Shown here piece after piece: positions 26,848-36,212 of a stretch of 64,000 bases of DNA; position 1 is the first letter of the stretch, and each line of letters begins with the position of its first letter. Position numbers and translations under genes: made by a program. The stretch spans positions 27,844 through 91,843 of the forward strand of contig DATJBS010000014.1 of the NCBI GenBank assembly GCA_035515235.1, in the 5' to 3' direction. The notes beneath the pieces were generated by a model, which was given only the letters and a program-made list of their open reading frames with translations, was not told the origin of the DNA and did not search any database. Source of the stretch: JAMLHH01 sp035515235. Its GTDB lineage: Bacteria; Bacteroidota; Bacteroidia; Chitinophagales; JADIYW01.

Positions 26848-27079
26848 TAATCAAAGACTTGGATTGTGCTAAAATTTGCTCCTTGCTATCACTGGTAAAT
26901 CCACTATCTTCTGATTTTTCTAACTTAGCTTTAATCCAGTCAATTTCGATTTGCTGATTTCTCGCTTGCCTTATCAAGTCGTTCACAAGTTCACTTTTAC
27001 TAGAATATTCTTGATTGTCAACTTGCTTTTTTAACCATTCATCATTTGGTTGTGTTAATGAAATACTTTGCCTTGCCAT
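26840..27079 (-). CDS. parD: ParD-type antitoxin
   Basis: 79 residues. The N-terminal half (SISLTQPNDEWLKKQV ... YSSKSELVNDLIRQ) is a ribbon-helix-helix DNA-binding domain typical of ParD; the acidic C-terminal part would wrap the toxin. It should repress its own promoter: a 16-bp near-palindrome covers the -7 box at 27098-27113. Confidence 0.9.
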   Translation of the reverse strand: MARQSISLTQPNDEWLKKQVDNQEYSSKSELVNDLIRQARNQQIEIDWIKAKLEKSEDSGFTSDSKEQILAQSKSLIND

Positions 27080-27097
27080 AATGAGATGTAATATTTT

Positions 27098-27132
27098 GGT
27101 GCAAATTTACACCTAAATCGAATCATTTGCAA
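27098..27132 (-). promoter_or_regulatory. parDE promoter with overlapping candidate operator
   Basis: On the minus strand TTG (27132-27130), a 20-bp spacer and TAAATTTG (27109-27102) form a good -33/-7 pair. The near-palindrome GGTGTAAATTTGCACC (27113-27098, minus strand) covers the -7 box, with one mismatched pair, the natural place for ParD binding. Confidence 0.65.
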
Positions 27133-27167
27133 GTTTCTTTTATATTTTGCCAACTGTCTGATAAATT

Positions 27168-27317
27168 TCATTTTCTAGCAGTTTTCTTATGAAAATTTTC
27201 TTCAGAAATATAAATTAACTTTTGTTGAAGATCTTTTTCTAAAATTTCATCCATCATTGCTCTATACCCATCAGAAAGAATCCATTCATTTTCATTGTTT
27301 TTAGAATCTTGGTCCAT
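27168..27317 (-). CDS. Small acidic protein, 49 residues, unknown
   Basis: An open frame from ATG 27317 to a TGA at 27168. It begins MDQDSKNNENEWILSDGY, goes on through RAMMDEILEKD and ends in ENFHKKTARK. It starts 10 bp past the stop of the 706-residue gene upstream, in the same direction, as a second operon gene would. Its composition (charged, no stop-rich bias) is protein-like, but no family is recognised. Confidence 0.4.
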   Translation of the reverse strand: MDQDSKNNENEWILSDGYRAMMDEILEKDLQQKLIYISEENFHKKTARK

Positions 27318-27327
27318 ATTTTTCAAT

Positions 27328-29448
27328 TTATTCAACAATCCCAATAATTCTACCGACGTTCCAAATATTCTTGTACCAAAACTTCCATTTATTATTCAAA
27401 GCTTGACCTTCTTCTCTTTCCCAAAAGTGCAAATCATGTACAGGATATAAATAACCAAAATGATAAGAGGTATGATCTGGACGTTTTGTTGCTAATTCAT
27501 TTACAGGATATCTGTAATTAGATTCTCGTGAACGAACAATTTTTATTCCTTCTTCTCTGATGTTTTTCGCAGTTTCTAAATTAGTTAAAGCTTTCTTTTC
27601 GGCTGAGGAATCTTTATTGATTTGAGATTTCCTATAATCTATTAAATATTGCATCGTCGCTGCACGATGTTGTGTCCGCAATGCTACCATATCTAAACTC
27701 TCGACGATTTCTTTGTATACAAGATTTTTCAACTCATTTTCATTCACTAATTGTCTATAATACTGATATTCTTCATTATACTCTTTTAGTGCCGATATTA
27801 CATTTTGTTCTACACTATCTAATACTTGCAGACTAGCTCTATTTCGAAGATATTCATAAGTTCTTGCGGGCATTGGATGCAATGGAAAATTTTTATCCAT
27901 TGGCATTTCATCCGTCACAGTGGCTGCTGTGAGATATTGCATCAAATTTCCTGCTTTGATTTTGAGATTTTGAAGCTTATTCACTTCTTTAAAGAATATT
28001 ATACTGTTTTCATAAGGGATTAATTTATCAAAGTACTGTTCTGGATAAGGCTCAATATATTTCCCATTGATTTCTGAACTCCAGCTCCAATTTGCAATGC
28101 TCCAATCAATCAGCCAATAACTCCACTCCCAACCTGAGCTAAATGTCAAATGACCTTCAATATTCAAACTATCACAGTATAAAATATCTTCTAATCTTGC
28201 ATTCAGATAGGGTGTCAAAAATAATGGAATACTATTATCAAATGTGACCCAATAGGCTGATTCAGGATAATACCAAGTTTCTCTTTGTTGGCGGTCCTGC
28301 AGAAGCATATCTCTCATGTGAAGAAGATTTTCATTCCCATATACAGGAGCTAAGATATCATTGAGCGTATAAAACATGACCGTATGAATCATAGTGCCTC
28401 TGTATTTATCGAGGGAATCCGTTACTATTTCAGAAACTGCTTTACCTTTATTTACCATCGTTTCTGGCTTCACGACATGCTCTCTTCCTGTCAAATGAAT
28501 TCCTTTTTTTAATAATAAGCTATGAACATAAGCTCTCAATTCAGCTTTCTTTTGAGCATTTCCAGAAGAGAATTCTGTTTCAGAAAATTCTACATTCCAA
28601 TAATCCCAATCAGCTACGGTCAACTCATTGAATCTTTTTAAAATTTGCTTTTCTTTTGTTCTAAATGATTTTTGAGGATTACGATATAATTTATAAGCAG
28701 ATTGTTGTTTCATGTGCAAGGACAAATCCAAACCAGCAATCACTCCACGATCTTTCATATATTTTACCCATTTCTGAGCATAAGCTGGCCATTCCTTTCT
28801 ATTGATGGTTTCTAAAAGATTGAATTCCATATAGTTTTGACGATTCCTTGCTAGCCAATCGATGTATTCTTTAATGCGTTTTTCTCCACCTGGAAAGTTC
28901 TCATCTAGCAACGATTCTGTTAATTCTGTTGGATGCATTGTGTGTAAATGAAATCCCATTTTATTAAATCTCGGCCGAGAACTATAAGTCAATTCATCCT
29001 GCAAGAGCCAAGTTTTCAAATCAGGAATTTGCATAGCTCGAGGATGGTAAAAATTAAAATTCAAAACTTCTTGCAACAATCCATACAATCCAGCACTAAT
29101 ACCTTCATAACTATGAGCATCTAATTTCAATACATATTGATTGCCAATAGTCTCTCCTTCCCATAAGTAAGATCGATTAACAACAGGAACAACCGGATAA
29201 GAAGAATTTGCCTCAATCATCTCCTCATGAGTAATGATGGGTAAAATAATATTCACTTCTGTCTTTGTTGGAGAATTGAACAATACTTCTGTTGCTCCAG
29301 CTTTTAGAAACAATACTTTTACATCTTCTAATGTATATTTAGCAATAGGTTTTTGAAGCAAATAAGCATCTGCTTGAATATTAATTGTGTAAGCATACAA
29401 AGGCAGAAAACACCAAGAGAAAAGGAATAAGAAGAAAATTTTGCGCAT
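27328..29448 (-). CDS. Large secreted protein, possibly glycoside-hydrolase-related
   Basis: 706 residues with a signal peptide (MRKIFFLFLFSWCFLPLYA). The stretch at ~110-135, EGISAGLYGLLQEVLNF, resembles the non-catalytic N-terminal domain that precedes the barrel in GH20 or GH67/GH115-type glycosidases; a SRPRFNKMGFHLH segment near 157 then sits where a barrel's first strand would. A glutamate-rich YWNVEFSETEFS strand occurs near 285. No catalytic motif can be named with confidence. It is clearly a full-length, undamaged gene. A carbohydrate-active role is an inference. Confidence 0.5.
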   Translation of the reverse strand: MRKIFFLFLFSWCFLPLYAYTINIQADAYLLQKPIAKYTLEDVKVLFLKAGATEVLFNSPTKTEVNIILPIITHEEMIEANSSYPVVPVVNRSYLWEGETIGNQYVLKLDAHSYEGISAGLYGLLQEVLNFNFYHPRAMQIPDLKTWLLQDELTYSSRPRFNKMGFHLHTMHPTELTESLLDENFPGGEKRIKEYIDWLARNRQNYMEFNLLETINRKEWPAYAQKWVKYMKDRGVIAGLDLSLHMKQQSAYKLYRNPQKSFRTKEKQILKRFNELTVADWDYWNVEFSETEFSSGNAQKKAELRAYVHSLLLKKGIHLTGREHVVKPETMVNKGKAVSEIVTDSLDKYRGTMIHTVMFYTLNDILAPVYGNENLLHMRDMLLQDRQQRETWYYPESAYWVTFDNSIPLFLTPYLNARLEDILYCDSLNIEGHLTFSSGWEWSYWLIDWSIANWSWSSEINGKYIEPYPEQYFDKLIPYENSIIFFKEVNKLQNLKIKAGNLMQYLTAATVTDEMPMDKNFPLHPMPARTYEYLRNRASLQVLDSVEQNVISALKEYNEEYQYYRQLVNENELKNLVYKEIVESLDMVALRTQHRAATMQYLIDYRKSQINKDSSAEKKALTNLETAKNIREEGIKIVRSRESNYRYPVNELATKRPDHTSYHFGYLYPVHDLHFWEREEGQALNNKWKFWYKNIWNVGRIIGIVE

Positions 29449-29605
29449 CGTTTAAAGATAATAGTAAATTAAGAAAATGAGAAAATTTAAACTGAATTTA
29501 AGCTCCTGCAAATTTCTAAAATCACACATTTTACTTGATTCAATACTCTATGATTCTATTCAAAATAAATAATCTCAGCATATTAGAGGATTGAGATTAA
29601 TATCG

Positions 29606-29613
29606 TAATTTTG
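29606..29613 (+). promoter_or_regulatory. -7 box abutting the lepA start codon
   Basis: TAATTTTG fits TAnnTTTG exactly. Its last base is five bases before the lepA ATG, so transcription would start at or next to the start codon, giving a leaderless or nearly leaderless mRNA. Confidence 0.55.
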
Positions 29614-29617
29614 TGGC

Positions 29618-31408
29618 ATGGACAATATCCGAAACTTTTGCATTATAGCACATATCGACCATGGCAAATCTACTTTGGCAGACCGCCTATTAGAATATAC
29701 TCATACTGTTTCTGACAGAGATATGCAGTCGCAGACTTTAGATGATATGGATTTGGAAAGAGAACGAGGCATTACCATCAAAAGCCACGCTATCCAAATG
29801 GACTTTAATATTGCAGGTACAGATTATGTTTTCAACCTGATAGATACTCCTGGACACGTAGATTTCTCCTATGAAGTTTCTAGATCTTTAGCTGCTTGTG
29901 AAGGCGCATTGCTTTTAGTAGATGCTACTCAAGGTATCCAAGCTCAGACGATTTCTAATATGTATTTAGCTTTAGAAAATGGTCTAGAAATTATTCCAGT
30001 CGTGAACAAAGTGGACGTTGATGGCGCTATGATTGACGATGTAAAAGATCAAATCGTCGAACTTTTAGGTTGTGAATACGAAGATATCTTAGAAGCTAGT
30101 GGTAAATCAGGTATTGGTATACAAGAAATATTAGAAGCTGTAGTCAAAAGAATTCCTGCACCAAAAGGGAATGTAAACGAACCTCTTCAAGCATTAATTT
30201 TTGACTCTGTTTTTAATCCATTCAGAGGAGTTATCGCATATTTTAGAATCTTTAATGGTTCACTTAAAAAAGGTGATAAGATTAAATTTATGGCTACTGA
30301 TAAGGTATATGAAGCCGATGAAGTAGGGATTTTAAGAATGGGTCTAGAACCTAAAACTGAAGTAAAAGCAGGAGATGTAGGGTATTTGATTACAGGTATC
30401 AAAAACTCAAAGGATATTAAAGTTGGGGACACACTGACTCAAGCAAACAATCCATGTAAAGAAGCTATCAAAGGGTTTGAAGATGTAAAACCGATGGTTT
30501 TTGCGGGTATTTATCCAATCGACACGGATGAATTTCAAGAATTAAGAGAAGCTTTAGAAAAATTGCAACTTAACGATGCTTCTTTAGTTTGGGAGCCTGA
30601 AACTTCATTAGCTCTTGGATTTGGTTTTAGATGTGGATTTTTAGGGTTATTGCATCTTGAAATTGTTCAAGAAAGACTAGATCGCGAATTCGATATGGCA
30701 GTCATTACGACTGTACCTAACGTAACCTATCACGCTTATCTAAAAGATGGAACGGATTTTATCATGAACAACCCTTCTGATATGCCGGAACCTACTTCTT
30801 TAGAAAGAATAGAAGAACCATATATCAAAGCACAAATTATTACTAAGCCAGAATATATTGGTGGCTTAATGAAATTATGTATGGATAAAAGAGGCATTCT
30901 CACTAATCAAGTGTATTTGTCTCCAAACAAAATCGAACTACAGTTTGAAATGCCATTGGCAGAAATTGTTTTTGACTTTTATGACCATTTGAAATCCATC
31001 TCTAAGGGTTATGCAAGTTTTGATTATTTCAGATTGGACTATAGAGCGAGTGATTTAGTAAGATTAGATGTCAAACTCAACGGTGAAAACTTAGATGCTC
31101 TTTCTGCTTTAATTCATAGAACTAAGGCTTATGATTTTGGCAGAAGATTATGTGAAAAACTGAAAGAATTAATCCCTCGTCAGCAATTCGTCATCGCCAT
31201 CCAAGCGGCAATAGGCATGAAAGTCATTGCTCGTGAAACTATCAGCGCATTAAGAAAAGATGTTACCGCTAAATGTTATGGTGGTGATATTTCTCGTAAA
31301 CGTAAATTACTAGAAAAACAGAAAAAAGGTAAAAAACGTATGCGCCAAGTAGGTAACGTAGAAGTTCCTCAGCAAGCGTTTATGGCTGTTTTGAAATTGA
31401 ATGAATAA
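29618..31408 (+). CDS. lepA: Elongation factor 4 (LepA), ribosome back-translocase GTPase
   Basis: 596 residues, normal length. G1 AHIDHGKST at 11-19, G3 DTPGHVD, G4 NKVD, followed by EF-G-like domains II, III and V and the LepA-specific C-terminal domain (KCYGGDISRKRKLLEKQKKGKKRM). It acts on stalled or misplaced ribosomes. The stop is four bases from the stop of the convergent peptidase gene. The promoter box abuts the start. Confidence 0.97.
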   Translation: MDNIRNFCIIAHIDHGKSTLADRLLEYTHTVSDRDMQSQTLDDMDLERERGITIKSHAIQMDFNIAGTDYVFNLIDTPGHVDFSYEVSRSLAACEGALLLVDATQGIQAQTISNMYLALENGLEIIPVVNKVDVDGAMIDDVKDQIVELLGCEYEDILEASGKSGIGIQEILEAVVKRIPAPKGNVNEPLQALIFDSVFNPFRGVIAYFRIFNGSLKKGDKIKFMATDKVYEADEVGILRMGLEPKTEVKAGDVGYLITGIKNSKDIKVGDTLTQANNPCKEAIKGFEDVKPMVFAGIYPIDTDEFQELREALEKLQLNDASLVWEPETSLALGFGFRCGFLGLLHLEIVQERLDREFDMAVITTVPNVTYHAYLKDGTDFIMNNPSDMPEPTSLERIEEPYIKAQIITKPEYIGGLMKLCMDKRGILTNQVYLSPNKIELQFEMPLAEIVFDFYDHLKSISKGYASFDYFRLDYRASDLVRLDVKLNGENLDALSALIHRTKAYDFGRRLCEKLKELIPRQQFVIAIQAAIGMKVIARETISALRKDVTAKCYGGDISRKRKLLEKQKKGKKRMRQVGNVEVPQQAFMAVLKLNE

Positions 31409-31412
31409 AAAA

Positions 31413-33572
31413 CTATTCTTTTAAGTTCAATAGAAAGTTGGTGATTGTATTGTACAATTGAAGTTGTATATCAGCACCGCTTATTCCATGTCTACCATTT
31501 GTGTAAGAATTCATTTGGAAAATCTTATTGTTTTTAACTAAGCTTTTAGATAATTCTAAAGAGTTTTGATAGTGTACATTATCATCCGCTGTGCCGTGTA
31601 TTAAAAGCAAATTTCCATTGAATTTTTCTGCTAATTCTACAGGAGAACCTTTGTCATATCCTACAGGGTTACCTATAGGCGTGCGCATGTATCGTTCTGT
31701 ATAGATGGCATCATAATATCTCCAATCTGTCACAGGTGCTATACTCACTCCTCCTTTCAGCAGAGGTTCGTCTTGCATCATACACATCAGAGTTAAGTAT
31801 CCACCATAGCTCCAACCGAACATAAAAACCTGAGTAGAATCTACATAATCCTTAGTATTCATGTATCGTATGGCTCTGAGTTGATCTTCTGCTTCGTACT
31901 GACCTAGCTTTCCGTAAGTCATTTTTTTAAAATCCGCACCTCTTGCTCCTGTACCTCTATTATCTACACAAACAATTATAAATCCTTGATGAGCCATATA
32001 ATTCAGCCATGTATTTTGGTTGCTTCCCCAATCATTCACTACCTTTTGCGATCCAGGACCACCATATACTAAAAATAAAACTGGATATTTTTTTAAAGTA
32101 TCAAAATCTGGCGGCAAGATTTCCCAAGCTCTTAACTGATAATCATCTATAGGCATCCAAAAGAAATTCTTTTTCATTAAAACAGAATCTTCTGTCCTAT
32201 TATCTTCTAATAGTATTTGTGAAATATTGCTCCGAACTGACTTGACAGCAATCTTTGAACGAATATCTTGACGACTCCATTTTTCAATGAAATTTCCTTC
32301 ACCTAACATATTTATCTTAGAAGTTCCTGTTGTGTCAGAGATATAATTTAATGAATGGCTCTTCATGTCCCAAGTCAATACGCTCGTTCTTTCAGGTGTA
32401 GGCAAATGGCTACTAAAAAATATCAAACTATCGTCCAAGTCTATTCTAAAAACATCTTTGACATCGAAATCACCTTGAGTAACCTGTTGAATATGATTTT
32501 TCTGATTGATAAAAAACAAGTGATTATAACCATTTCTCTCAGATGTAATCGCTAATTCTCCATCTGGGAGTATTGTGAAAAGAGTGGGCAAATCCACGTA
32601 TCTTTTATCTTCTTCTCTATACCACAATTCTTTTTGTTGATTAAACACGTTGTATCTCCAAACTTGCAAATCATTTTGCAATCTGTTCAAAGTCAATAAA
32701 GTCAAGGTTTTAGCATCTTTCCACTTTAACAATGGAAAATAGGTCGCTTCTAATTTTATTTTAAAATGCTTCTTTTTAGAGACATAAATCCATGCTGAAA
32801 CTTCAGAAATATCTTCTCCTGCTCTAGGGTATTTATAGGTAAAATTTTCAGGATAATCATTCTTATAAAATGGAATTGAAAATTCTTTCACCTTAGATTC
32901 ATCAAATTTAAGATAGGCTAATGATTGGCTATCATCTGACCAAAACATTGATTTTGTCATCCCAAATTCTTCTTCATATACCCAATCACTCGCTCCATTA
33001 ATGATAGAATTCACTTGACCATCAGAAGTAACTTGCTCAGTTTTATGAGTTTTTAGATGAAAAATGTAAATATTATTCTCAAAAACATAAGCTACCTTTT
33101 CCAAATTGGGAGAAATCGTAGGATACATGATTTTTTGACCTTCAGCAATCTCTACATATTGATGGAGATGCTGATTTATGTAATAATATTGCACTTGTGT
33201 AGAATGTCTATTAATACTTTCTTGGTTTAAACCCACTAGAAAAACATTTGACTTTAATAATTCAAACGTACTGATTAGCGCATTTTTTAAGTTGAATTTC
33301 TCTTGAAGAATATGACTATCAAATAACTTCGATTTTTCTTCAGAATGGAGATCATATTGATAAAGCTCACTGCTCTTTTGTTGAGTATTATTTTCCTGTA
33401 AAATATATTGATGGCTATTGATGAACTGGAATTGTGGAAGAGTTTTGGCTTGAAACTTTTTTTGGATAAAAATGTCTTCTAAAGTAAATGGAAGATCAGC
33501 AAAACATTTTTCCAAACTCATTCCCGATAGACACAAAATCAATAATACTAAGCTCAAACATCTTCTATCCAT
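31413..33572 (-). CDS. S9 family prolyl peptidase, dipeptidyl-peptidase IV-like
   Basis: 719 residues with a hydrophobic leader (about 6-25) and a beta-propeller domain up to ~460 (DPPIV N-terminal type, WVYEEEFGMT). The alpha/beta-hydrolase domain holds S588 in FGWSYGGY, D663/D664 in GTADDNVH and H695 in GRHGISG, the usual Ser-Asp-His triad. It should remove X-Pro dipeptides from peptides in the periplasm, as in asaccharolytic Bacteroidota. The WVYEEE segment includes the paired Glu that bind the substrate amino end. Confidence 0.93.
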   Translation of the reverse strand: MDRRCLSLVLLILCLSGMSLEKCFADLPFTLEDIFIQKKFQAKTLPQFQFINSHQYILQENNTQQKSSELYQYDLHSEEKSKLFDSHILQEKFNLKNALISTFELLKSNVFLVGLNQESINRHSTQVQYYYINQHLHQYVEIAEGQKIMYPTISPNLEKVAYVFENNIYIFHLKTHKTEQVTSDGQVNSIINGASDWVYEEEFGMTKSMFWSDDSQSLAYLKFDESKVKEFSIPFYKNDYPENFTYKYPRAGEDISEVSAWIYVSKKKHFKIKLEATYFPLLKWKDAKTLTLLTLNRLQNDLQVWRYNVFNQQKELWYREEDKRYVDLPTLFTILPDGELAITSERNGYNHLFFINQKNHIQQVTQGDFDVKDVFRIDLDDSLIFFSSHLPTPERTSVLTWDMKSHSLNYISDTTGTSKINMLGEGNFIEKWSRQDIRSKIAVKSVRSNISQILLEDNRTEDSVLMKKNFFWMPIDDYQLRAWEILPPDFDTLKKYPVLFLVYGGPGSQKVVNDWGSNQNTWLNYMAHQGFIIVCVDNRGTGARGADFKKMTYGKLGQYEAEDQLRAIRYMNTKDYVDSTQVFMFGWSYGGYLTLMCMMQDEPLLKGGVSIAPVTDWRYYDAIYTERYMRTPIGNPVGYDKGSPVELAEKFNGNLLLIHGTADDNVHYQNSLELSKSLVKNNKIFQMNSYTNGRHGISGADIQLQLYNTITNFLLNLKE

Positions 33573-33679
33573 AAGAATTATAAAAATTTATGTTTGCAAA
33601 GTAAGAACTTATCTTTCAAACCTATTATTTTACACGAGTTAATAAGACACCACAAAGATTCCTTTAAGCCTAAAATGTT

Positions 33680-34345
33680 ATGAAGCACCAAATCTCAACT
33701 ATATTATTAATTTTCTTATGCTTCTGTGTTCAGAATATACTCTCCGCTCAAGAGCAAGAATATAAGACCATAAAAATCGAAGAAGTCGAAGAAGACACTA
33801 CGATATATAAAAGCAATGACAATAGCGATGTAGCAAAGTCTGTTTCAAAAAAAGAAGATAAAAAATGGGATTGGAGTCAATTTAGAGTAGGTGGAAATTT
33901 AGGTTTAAGTTTTGGAAGCTATACTTATGTTGAAGTCTCTCCTACAGTAGGTTATTGGATTATACCAGAAAAGCTACAAATCGGAGTCAGTACTAAATTT
34001 ATTTACCAAAGCTTCAAATATAACAATGGAGATAAATACAAAAGCTTCGTTTATGGCGGTGGAGTTTTTGCGGATTATGTGATTTGGCGAGGACTATTTG
34101 CTCATGGTGAATTTGAACTCATTAACAAGGACTCCTATTTTAGTAATAAGAGAGTAAATGTTCCCAGTTTACTTTTAGGCGGTGGATACATTCAGACTAT
34201 GGGTAATGCCGGACATTTCTACATTGCTGCGCTGTTTGATGTATTAGATAGTGATGAATCTTTAAATACAGGAACTTTTGGAGATTTTCCTTTGATTTTA
34301 AGAGTAGGTTTTGGATTTGGGTTTCCGGGAGCCAACAGAAAATAA
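33680..34345 (+). CDS. Putative outer-membrane beta-barrel protein, unknown function
   Basis: 221 residues. A signal peptide (about 1-23, ending LSA) is followed by a charged, disordered 30-45 residue stretch and then alternating amphipathic strands with Gly and aromatic residues (GGNLGLSFGSYTYVEVSPTVGYW, near 72). The C-terminus ends FGFGFPGANRK. This is a small porin-like OprF/OmpW-type outline; no family is certain. Its stop is 56 bp before the ABC exporter. Confidence 0.65.
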   Translation: MKHQISTILLIFLCFCVQNILSAQEQEYKTIKIEEVEEDTTIYKSNDNSDVAKSVSKKEDKKWDWSQFRVGGNLGLSFGSYTYVEVSPTVGYWIIPEKLQIGVSTKFIYQSFKYNNGDKYKSFVYGGGVFADYVIWRGLFAHGEFELINKDSYFSNKRVNVPSLLLGGGYIQTMGNAGHFYIAALFDVLDSDESLNTGTFGDFPLILRVGFGFGFPGANRK

Positions 34346-34389
34346 TTTTTATTTAAAAAGAGATCAATTTCTCTCCTCCGAATTAAGCT

Positions 34390-34397
34390 TACTTTCG
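34390..34397 (+). promoter_or_regulatory. -7-like box abutting the ABC exporter start codon
   Basis: TACTTTCG (34390-34397) differs from TAnnTTTG by one base; the ATG is at 34402, five bases after its last base. Confidence 0.4.
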
Positions 34398-34401
34398 TGA
34401 T

Positions 34402-36156
34402 ATGATTCGCTTGATACAATATTTACAATACTATAAATCAAGATTTTATTTTTCTACGGTTGCTAGTATTTTGAATAAAATTTTGGATTTGATGCCTCCT
34501 CTTTTAGTGGGATGGTTGATAGATATTGTCGGTGGTAATTCTCCATTTTGGCTAAGAACCTACACTAATAATGACCCGTGGGAAGGCGCTAAATTTATTG
34601 GAATAGGTATTTTTATCATTTTTGCCTTAGAAAGTTTGACAGAGTGGATGTTCTCCAAAGGTTTTTTGACTCTAGCGCAAGATGTTCAGCAAAGATTAAG
34701 AATAGATACTTATGAAAAGCTTCAAAAAAAACCACTCTCCTTTTTTGAAAATAATCGAACAGGAAATATTTTATCTATACTCAATGAAGATATCAATCGA
34801 CTAGAGCGTTTTCTTTATGATGTCTATAATGAAATGATACAGATTGTAGTCTTATTGATTTTCTCAACGATTGCATTCATTAGCGTTTCTTGGCAATTAG
34901 CATTAATTGGTTTAATTCCAATTCCATTTATCATTTTTGGAAGTATCTTTTATCAAAGATGGATTGGAAAATATTATAAAAATATCAGAGATCAAGCAGG
35001 GGTTTTGAATTCTAGACTAGAAAATAATATTTCTGGTATTCAAGTGATTAAAAGTTTTTCTACTGAGCAGTTTGAAAAAGACCGAGTAGAATCAGCTTCA
35101 AACGATTATTTAATTGCAAATAAAGAAGCCATTAAATATCAAGTTCTCTATACGCCATTGATTAGAATGTTTGTGGCTGTAGGATTTGCAGGAGTTTTAT
35201 TAATGGCTTCATTGTGGATTTTAGAAGGTAAAAACAATATTAGCATAGGTCAATTAGCATTGTACGGAATGTTAATACAGAGATTATTATGGCCATTAAC
35301 TAGACTTGGAAAAGTATTTGACGAATGGCAGAGATCGCAAGCTGGAGCAAAAAGAATTTTTGATTTATTAGATGTGCCGGAAGAAGTCAATACTGGAAAG
35401 TCCTCACTTCCTCATCGTTTAACAAAAGGTATCCGATTTGAGAATGTATTTTTCAGATATAATAAAGAAGGGAATCCTGTCTTTGGAAATATTTCTGTCA
35501 ATATACCTGCAGGTAAAGTCACTGGAATTGCTGGTTCTACTGGAGCTGGAAAAAGCACTTTAATCAAATTGATACTTGGATTTTATCCTTTTGAGAAAGG
35601 CGATATCTATTTTGATGATGAGAAAATTCAAGATTTGGATTTATATCAACTCCGTCAACATGTATCATTAGTCAGTCAAGATGTGTATCTATTTCATGGA
35701 ACTATAGCAGAAAATATCGCTTACGGAAAAATTGATGCAACAATTGAAGAAATTCAAAATGCTGCAAAAAAAGCAGCTATGCATGATTTTGTAATCTCAC
35801 TACCTGAACAATATTCGACTATAGTTGGTGAAAGAGGAATCAAACTTAGTGGTGGTCAAAGACAACGATTAAGTATAGCAAGAGCTATTTTGAAAGATGC
35901 ACCTATCATAGTATTAGATGAAGCTACAAGTGCTGTCGATACCGAAACGGAGAAAATTATTCAGCAAAATTTAGAGCTCTTGACTCAGAATAAAACTGCC
36001 ATTATGATAGCACATAGATTGTCTACATTGCGTAATGCCGATCAAATATTGATTTTAGAAAATGGTCAGATTCAAGAAAGTGGCAATCATCAGGAATTGA
36101 TTGCTAAAGAAGGAATTTATCATCAGCTATGGAGTATTCAATCCAATAATATTTAG
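34402..36156 (+). CDS. ABC exporter, fused membrane and ATPase domains (MsbA-like)
   Basis: 584 residues, a half-transporter. Six membrane helices occupy ~10-320; the ATPase domain has Walker A GSTGAGKST, signature LSGGQRQR, Walker B IIVLDEATSA, and the switch His in IMIAHRLS. It should dimerise to export a lipid or drug; the substrate is not clear, though MsbA-type lipid flipping is possible. It may have its own start 5 bp downstream of a promoter-like box. Confidence 0.93.
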   Translation: MIRLIQYLQYYKSRFYFSTVASILNKILDLMPPLLVGWLIDIVGGNSPFWLRTYTNNDPWEGAKFIGIGIFIIFALESLTEWMFSKGFLTLAQDVQQRLRIDTYEKLQKKPLSFFENNRTGNILSILNEDINRLERFLYDVYNEMIQIVVLLIFSTIAFISVSWQLALIGLIPIPFIIFGSIFYQRWIGKYYKNIRDQAGVLNSRLENNISGIQVIKSFSTEQFEKDRVESASNDYLIANKEAIKYQVLYTPLIRMFVAVGFAGVLLMASLWILEGKNNISIGQLALYGMLIQRLLWPLTRLGKVFDEWQRSQAGAKRIFDLLDVPEEVNTGKSSLPHRLTKGIRFENVFFRYNKEGNPVFGNISVNIPAGKVTGIAGSTGAGKSTLIKLILGFYPFEKGDIYFDDEKIQDLDLYQLRQHVSLVSQDVYLFHGTIAENIAYGKIDATIEEIQNAAKKAAMHDFVISLPEQYSTIVGERGIKLSGGQRQRLSIARAILKDAPIIVLDEATSAVDTETEKIIQQNLELLTQNKTAIMIAHRLSTLRNADQILILENGQIQESGNHQELIAKEGIYHQLWSIQSNNI

Positions 36157-36212
36157 ACATAAGAATTATATGTTTTATTAAAGTTATTCTGTAAATTAAA
36201 TTAAAATAATCG

